A stretch of 64,000 nt of DNA from Thermoleophilia bacterium (GTDB lineage: Bacteria > Actinomycetota > Thermoleophilia > Gaiellales > JAICJC01), in NCBI GenBank assembly GCA_025934255.1, contig JAICYJ010000001.1, positions 135,315 to 199,314 on the forward strand. The letters are read 5' to 3'. This document shows, piece by piece, positions 59,978-64,000 of this stretch. A program made the translations under genes and the position numbers. The notes below the pieces were generated by a model. That model saw only the letters and a list, made by a program, of their open reading frames with translations. It made no database searches and was not told the DNA's origin. Position 1 is the stretch's first letter. Every line of letters starts with the position of its first letter.

Positions 59978-60829
59978 CTACAGGAACGTCGCGACGATCG
60001 CGATCGCGATCGGCACGCCGAACCAGGCCAGCGCCGTCAGCGCGATCGCGGCCGCTGCGATCGCGGCGCTGTCGTCTCGGGGTGGGTTCCCGCAGTGGCC
60101 GATCGTCTCGTACAACGCCGCCAGCGAGGGGTCGAGCGTCACCTTGATGCGGCGGTGGGCGAGACCGGCGCCCTGCAGCAGCACCCACGCCAGCACAGCG
60201 AACAGGATCGCCAGGATCACGCCCAGCGGCACGATCAGCAACGGTCCCTGGCCCTTGACGGCGCCGAACTGGCGCGCGATCGACGCCAGCACCGGCACCG
60301 CTGCGCCGCCGATCAGCACGGTCGGCAGTGGCAGGCTTCCGCCCTTGTAGCCGAGCGTCAGGCGGTCGGCCTGGATCCGCGCCCGCGCCAGCATGCGCCG
60401 CTCGGCGCTGGCGGTCTGCGACTGGCTCTCCCGGCGTGCGTACAGGCGAGACAGGGCGTGCACGACGTTGGAGACGTGGCCGCGCACGATCGTGCGCGCC
60501 ACGAACTGCACGGCTCCGGCGGCGGCTCCCGAGAACGGGCCCAGCCGGCGCAGCACCGGATGTTTCCAGCCATCGCGGTCGAGCACCTCCAACGCCCGCA
60601 TCGCCAGGCGGTGGCTCTGCTCGAACCGATCGGGGTGCGCGAGTGGGCCGGCGGCGGCGATCTCACCCAGCAGGGCGGCCTCCGTGCGCGTGTCGACGCC
60701 GATCTCCGCCAGCGCCCGCTCGGCGGCCTCATCGGGGTCTCCGCTCAGCAGCTGGAAGGTGGTGGCCAGCTGCTGGGTGACCTCGTCCAGGATCAGGTGG
60801 TCATCGGGGAGCTGACCCGGCGCGTCCAT
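59978..60829 (-). CDS. Membrane protein with a long N-terminal cytosolic region
   Basis: 283 residues. Residues 1-160 are helical and charged (LPDDHLILDEVTQQLATTFQ, split as LPDDHLILDEV and TQQLATTFQLL; RRESQSQTASAERRMLARAR). The last 120 hold three or four helices (LPTVLIGGAAVPVLASIARQ, LLIVPLGVILAILFAVLAW, split as LLIVPLGVILAIL and FAVLAW, and IAAAAIALTALAWFGVPIAIAI split likewise). No known domain. TACCGT lies 8 nt before the ATG. The PilZ gene follows 38 bases downstream on the same strand, so they may be linked. Confidence 0.6.
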   Translation of the reverse strand: MDAPGQLPDDHLILDEVTQQLATTFQLLSGDPDEAAERALAEIGVDTRTEAALLGEIAAAGPLAHPDRFEQSHRLAMRALEVLDRDGWKHPVLRRLGPFSGAAAGAVQFVARTIVRGHVSNVVHALSRLYARRESQSQTASAERRMLARARIQADRLTLGYKGGSLPLPTVLIGGAAVPVLASIARQFGAVKGQGPLLIVPLGVILAILFAVLAWVLLQGAGLAHRRIKVTLDPSLAALYETIGHCGNPPRDDSAAIAAAAIALTALAWFGVPIAIAIVATFL

Positions 60830-60837
60830 TCCCGCCT

Positions 60838-60843
60838 ACGGTA
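60838..60843 (-). promoter_or_regulatory. Predicted -10 box of the 59978-60829 gene
   Basis: TACCGT on the minus strand, 8 nt before ATG 60829. Confidence 0.3.
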
Positions 60844-60907
60844 GCGACCGGCCCGGAGGGCGCGGCGGCGGCCGGCTAACGGTTCCCTAACGGTCGGCAT
60901 TGCGTGG

Positions 60908-60928
60908 TTAGTGAACATTCACTAATCT
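60908..60928 (+). promoter_or_regulatory. TetR operator and -10 box of the tetR-efflux operon
   Basis: TTAGTGAA and TTCACTAA flank a 2-base centre (60908-60925), a perfect 8+8 palindrome. It overlaps TAATCT (60923-60928), which is 7 nt before ATG 60936. Binding of the encoded repressor would block the promoter. Confidence 0.75.
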
Positions 60929-60935
60929 ACCTGCC

Positions 60936-61553
60936 ATGGCCGTGGCACCAAGACAGCGACTGACCCGCGATGAGAGGTACGAGACGATCCTCGCGGCTGC
61001 CCGCACCGTCTTTGCCCGGCATGGTTACCACCGCGCCGGTACCGCCGAGATCGCCCGCGCGGCGGGCTGCTCGGAGCCGATGCTCTACAAGCACTTCCCC
61101 TCCAAGCAGGCTCTGTTCGCGGCCGTGCTGGTCGACGCCACGGCCCAGCTGAAGGAGCGGATCCACACCATGCTGGACGGCTGCGACAAGGGCCTCGAGC
61201 AGATGGTGATGATGGTCGGTGACCTCTCGCATGATCCGGTCATGATCGAGGTGTCGCGCCTGCGGATGCTTGCGATCACCCTGGCCGACGATCCCGTGAT
61301 CAAGCGGGCGCTCGCCCAGAGCGTGACCGAGATGCGGCGCCGGGTGGTCGGCTCGGTCGCCCACATGCAGGAGATGGGCACCGCCCGCTCCGACATCGAT
61401 GCCGATCAGATCGGCTGGCTGTGGCTGGGCTTCGTGCTCGCCGCCGGCTTCCGGATGGCCCTGGAGGGGCCCGAGGTCGCAGACCAGCTGCCCAAGATTC
61501 CACAAACGCTGCTCGCGCTACTGCAGACGAATCCCCAGGAGGTGGATGGATGA
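60936..61553 (+). CDS. TetR-family autorepressor of the EmrB-type exporter operon
   Basis: 205 residues. Helix-turn-helix at about 28-60: GTAEIARAAGCSEPMLYKHFPSKQALF. The C-terminal domain has Met-rich helices (MLDGCDKGLEQMVMMVGDL, DPVMIEVSRLRMLAITLA) typical of wide hydrophobic pockets. The perfect palindrome at its promoter and the ATGA overlap with the exporter gene show a classical repressor-pump operon. Confidence 0.9.
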   Translation: MAVAPRQRLTRDERYETILAAARTVFARHGYHRAGTAEIARAAGCSEPMLYKHFPSKQALFAAVLVDATAQLKERIHTMLDGCDKGLEQMVMMVGDLSHDPVMIEVSRLRMLAITLADDPVIKRALAQSVTEMRRRVVGSVAHMQEMGTARSDIDADQIGWLWLGFVLAAGFRMALEGPEVADQLPKIPQTLLALLQTNPQEVDG

Positions 61554-63082
61554 CCGAAGACCATCCCAACCACAAGTGGTGGACGTTGTTCGCCATGTGT
61601 TTCGCCCTGTTCATGATCATGCTGGACAACACGGTGGTGAACGTCGCGCTGCCGACGATCCAGCGTTCGCTCCACATCACCAACCCCGAGAACCTCGAGT
61701 GGACGGTCAACGGCTACGTGCTCACGTTCGCCGCGCTGATCCTGCTCGGCGGCAAGCTCGGTGACCGCTTTGGCCGCAAACGCATCTTCCTGGTCGGCCT
61801 GGCGATCTTCACGATCGCGTCGGCCGCGTGCGCGCTGGCCACGAGCGACACCCAGCTGATCGCGTTTCGGTCGCTGCAGGGCGTCGGCGGCGCGCTCCTG
61901 AACCCGCTGTCGCTGTCGATCCTGGTGTCGGCCTTCCCACGCAAGCAGCTGCCGACCGCGATCGGCGTCTGGGCCGGCATCTCCGGCCTGGGCCTGGCGA
62001 TCGGACCGCTGCTGGGTGGGTTCCTGGTCGAGAACGTGTCCTGGTCGGCCGTGTTCTGGATCAACGTCCCGATCGGTGTGATCGCCGCCGGCGTCACCTG
62101 GTGGGCCGTGGTCGAGTCAAGCGATACCACCACCAAGACGCTCGACGTGATCGGCACCGTGCTGGTGACCGCCGCGCTGTTCTCGCTGACGTGGGGGCTG
62201 ATCAAGACCGGCAGTCACTCCTGGACGTCGCCCTACACGCTGTTCTTCCTGGGTGGCGCGGCCGTGCTGTTCGCCGCCTTCATCTGGCGTGAGGCACGCA
62301 CCCGGGAGCCGATGCTCCCGCTCAGCTTCTTCCGGTCGCGGGTGTTCTCGGCCTCGAGCGCTGTGGTGCTGATGGTCGGCTTCGCGATGTTCGGAATCTT
62401 CTACTTCGTGACGCTGTACTTCCAGAACGTGCTCGGCTACTCGGCGCTTCAGGCCGGCGTGCGCTCGCTGCCGCTGACCATGATGGTGATCTTCGTCGCA
62501 CCGATCGCGGGCCGGATGAGCGGCAGGGTGCCGCCGCGCTACCAGATGACGGTGGGCATGCTGTTGATGACGGCGGGTCTGCTGCAGCTGTCGCGGCTGG
62601 AGGTACACAGCTCCTACAACATGATCTGGCCCGCGTACATCCTCGCCGGCGTGGGCATCGCCATGACGATGCCGGCCGTGTCAGCGGCTGGCATGGGCGC
62701 GGTCGACCAGACCAAGGCGGGCGTCGCCTCGGGCGTGATCAACGCGTCCCGCCAGGTCGGCGGCGCGATGGGCGTGGCCGTGCTGGGCGCGGTCGTGTCC
62801 ACCCGGGTCGACAGTGTGTGGACAGGCCCCCAGGCGCTGGTGCCGCTGGTGACCGGCGGCCAGGGCACCAAGATCTACGCGGCGGCGATCAGCCAGGGCC
62901 ACTCGCCGGCGTACGCACGTGCAGCCGAGAACCAGGCGCTGACCGCCTTCGTGCACGGCGTCCAGGGAGCCATGCTGGTGGGTGCGCTCCTGGCCTTCTC
63001 GGCGGCGATGACGGCCTTCTTCGGCCTGCGGCACGCGCCGGCGGTGAACCCGGCCCAGGATGCCGTAGCGGTCGAGGCGTAG
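61550..63082 (+). CDS. DHA2-family multidrug exporter (EmrB/QacA-like)
   Basis: 510 residues, 14 helices. FALFMIMLDNTVVNVALPTIQ begins helix 1; motif A is GGKLGDRFGRKRIFLVGL; GVGGALLNPLSLSILVSAF is the motif C-like helix; GVINASRQVGGAMGVAVLGAV closes the second half. AGGAGG (61538-61543) and the ATGA overlap with tetR give coupled translation. It should expel lipophilic drugs or metabolites. It is related to, but distinct from, the exporter at 17471-19228. Confidence 0.93.
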   Translation: MTEDHPNHKWWTLFAMCFALFMIMLDNTVVNVALPTIQRSLHITNPENLEWTVNGYVLTFAALILLGGKLGDRFGRKRIFLVGLAIFTIASAACALATSDTQLIAFRSLQGVGGALLNPLSLSILVSAFPRKQLPTAIGVWAGISGLGLAIGPLLGGFLVENVSWSAVFWINVPIGVIAAGVTWWAVVESSDTTTKTLDVIGTVLVTAALFSLTWGLIKTGSHSWTSPYTLFFLGGAAVLFAAFIWREARTREPMLPLSFFRSRVFSASSAVVLMVGFAMFGIFYFVTLYFQNVLGYSALQAGVRSLPLTMMVIFVAPIAGRMSGRVPPRYQMTVGMLLMTAGLLQLSRLEVHSSYNMIWPAYILAGVGIAMTMPAVSAAGMGAVDQTKAGVASGVINASRQVGGAMGVAVLGAVVSTRVDSVWTGPQALVPLVTGGQGTKIYAAAISQGHSPAYARAAENQALTAFVHGVQGAMLVGALLAFSAAMTAFFGLRHAPAVNPAQDAVAVEA

Positions 63083-63094
63083 CCGGCAGAAACG

Positions 63095-63129
63095 GGCGGT
63101 GGCCGGCCCCACGGGGCACGGCCACCGCC
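63095..63129 (+). terminator. Strong terminator after the exporter gene
   Basis: GGCGGTGGCCG pairs with CGGCCACCGCC (11 bp), continued inward by GCCCC/GGGGC around ACG. It lies 13 bases after the stop and 6 bases before the 166-bp element. Confidence 0.75.
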
Positions 63130-63135
63130 GCGGCC

Positions 63136-63301
63136 GATGGTTGATTCCACGGGATAGGTGGATGCTGGGCGCAGGATGGGGCGCGTTGGACGACTTGGGC
63201 GTCCGCAGGGCAGGCTGGGCAAGTCCTGGCCAAGGGCGATCGTGGCGTCCAGCGTGTCCCAGACAAGTCCGGCGCCACATAGCTCGTGGAATCAATCATC
63301 T
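63136..63301. repeat. 166-bp element with inverted ends (copy B)
   Basis: Same length and orientation as the element at 38833-38998. The ends GATGGTTGATTCCACGGG and, reversed, GATGATTGATTCCACGAG match in 16 of 18 positions. Internal blocks GGGCGCAGGA, CGCAGGGCAGGCTGG and AAGGGCGATCGTGGCGTC are shared. It sits between a terminator and the leaderless promoter of the next gene. On the minus strand the segment DATIALGQDLPSLPCG parallels DATIALEQASSSLPCG in copy A but in a different frame from the ATG. Confidence 0.7.
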
Positions 63302-63306
63302 AGCCT
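63301..63306 (+). promoter_or_regulatory. Predicted -10 box at the element B end
   Basis: TAGCCT, 6 nt before GTG 63313, starts with the last base of the repeat, as at 19972. Confidence 0.5.
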
Positions 63307-63312
63307 GAGTCC

Positions 63313-64000
63313 GTGGCGCGCCGCACCAACCTGACTCTGCTGGCTGCGCTGCTGGCTGCGTTCGTGACCGGCGTCCTGGCGCTCTGGGTCGGGGAGTCGC
63401 GGGCCTGGATCGTGACCTGGGCACACGGCGCCGCCGGCTTTGCGGTGCTGCTGCTGGTGCGCTGGAAGGTGCCGGTGGTGCGGCGCGGACTGGGCCGTGC
63501 CCGGCCCGACATGGCCGCGGCGGTGGCCACGGCGGCGGTGGCCGTGGCGATGCTGGCCACCGGCATCGCGCACTCGCTGGGGGTGTCGGCGCTGGGGCCG
63601 GTGACCGTGCTGGGCATCCACATCGCGCTCGCGCTGGCGCTGCTGCCGCTGGTGGCGATGCATGTGATCAACCGGCCGCAGCGGCCCCGGCGCGGCGACC
63701 TGACGCGGGCCGGGTTCCTGCGGCTGGCCGGGTTCGCCGTGCTGGCGGTCGCCGTCAAGGCGGCGTTCGAGGGCACGGTCGGCGCGTCCCGCGTGGCCAC
63801 CGGCTCGCTGCGCCGCGACCAGCCCATCCCGACCTCGTGGCTGGACGACTCCACGCCGGCGGTGGACGCCGGTGAGTGGCGCGATCGCATCGCCGGCCTG
63901 GCCCCGCACTCCGTCACCTGCGCGCTCGACTGCACCAGCGGCTGGTACAGCGTCAACCGCTGGAGCGGGGTGGCCGTGGCCGACCTGCTGGGGCCGCTGC
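63313..64000 (+). CDS. Membrane haem/molybdopterin oxidoreductase-like protein (3' truncated)
   Basis: The frame is open to the window end (229 residues seen). Residues 1-125 hold four helices with His at helix positions (TWAHGAAGF, TGIAHSLGV, GIHIALALALLPLVAMHVIN), as in b-type cytochromes. Residues about 130-160 add one more hydrophobic segment. The final part, VTCALDCTSGWYSVNRWSGV, matches the sulfite-oxidase/YedY-type oxidoreductase molybdopterin-binding domain. Electrons would pass between a molybdenum site and membrane haem. The start GTG 63313 fits the leaderless promoter. Substrate unknown. Confidence 0.75.
   Translation, partial: MARRTNLTLLAALLAAFVTGVLALWVGESRAWIVTWAHGAAGFAVLLLVRWKVPVVRRGLGRARPDMAAAVATAAVAVAMLATGIAHSLGVSALGPVTVLGIHIALALALLPLVAMHVINRPQRPRRGDLTRAGFLRLAGFAVLAVAVKAAFEGTVGASRVATGSLRRDQPIPTSWLDDSTPAVDAGEWRDRIAGLAPHSVTCALDCTSGWYSVNRWSGVAVADLLGPL

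Overview
This 64 kb window is about 70% GC, uses GTG starts freely and is densely packed. Many neighbours overlap by 4 bases (ATGA or GTGA). Gene content points to a free-living actinobacterium: MMPL exporters, an Rpf-like cell-wall enzyme, a thiol-dependent formaldehyde dehydrogenase with its metallo-beta-lactamase partner, and a Lon protease next to a MarR gene. I infer an Actinomycetota lineage, perhaps deep-branching (Thermoleophilia-like); nothing here fixes the species. I see no rRNA, tRNA, CRISPR array, phage or intact insertion sequence. The first and last genes are cut by the window edges.

Layout. 0-5 kb: the 3' end of a DAO-type oxidase, then a minus-strand cobalt-type nitrile hydratase operon (beta, alpha, activator, metallo-beta-lactamase protein), a small unknown gene and an exporter. 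5-9 kb: an HD hydrolase, a DnaQ-like exonuclease coupled to a cNMP/CBS/DUF294 regulator, and a secreted or anchored Thr/Val-rich protein. 9-16 kb: a zinc peptidase, an MFS transporter, an MMPL exporter, a PAP2-UPF0104 fusion and an amidase lipoprotein. 16-26 kb: glycerol kinase running tail to tail into a DHA2 exporter with its TetR gene, a second MFS_3 exporter, two thioredoxin-fold proteins, a trimethylamine-dehydrogenase-like flavoprotein fused to an EtfA-type domain, and a disulfide-reductase-like flavoprotein. 26-38 kb: amine oxidase, RsgA, an Rpf-like protein, a GAF-PAS-PAS-GGDEF-EAL protein, an NfuA-like protein, adenine deaminase flanked by two 181-nt repeats, and an APC permease. 37-48 kb: the transsulfuration enzymes around a YcaQ-type glycosylase, small membrane proteins, an ABC exporter with MarR, and Lon. 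48-64 kb: M14 and M55 peptidases, a secreted glycosidase-like protein, a 2OG oxygenase with arylamine N-acetyltransferase, a class III alcohol dehydrogenase operon with two cupins, a PilZ protein, a TetR/EmrB-type efflux pair, and the start of a haem/molybdopterin membrane protein.

Two non-coding themes run through the window. First, about twenty genes have a TANNNT hexamer (often TAGNCT) 6-8 nt before an ATG or GTG and no Shine-Dalgarno sequence, which indicates leaderless transcription and was used to choose starts. Second, there are two families of intergenic repeats. One is a pair of 181-nt direct repeats around adenine deaminase whose differences preserve base pairing, so probably a structured RNA. 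The other is a set of 166-194 bp elements with inverted ends carrying CTAGATGATTGAT. Their ends supply -10 boxes or stop codons to neighbouring genes.

The most unusual protein is the trimethylamine-dehydrogenase/EtfA fusion at 22118-24655. The most unusual nucleic-acid features are the 181-nt repeats and the inverted-end elements.
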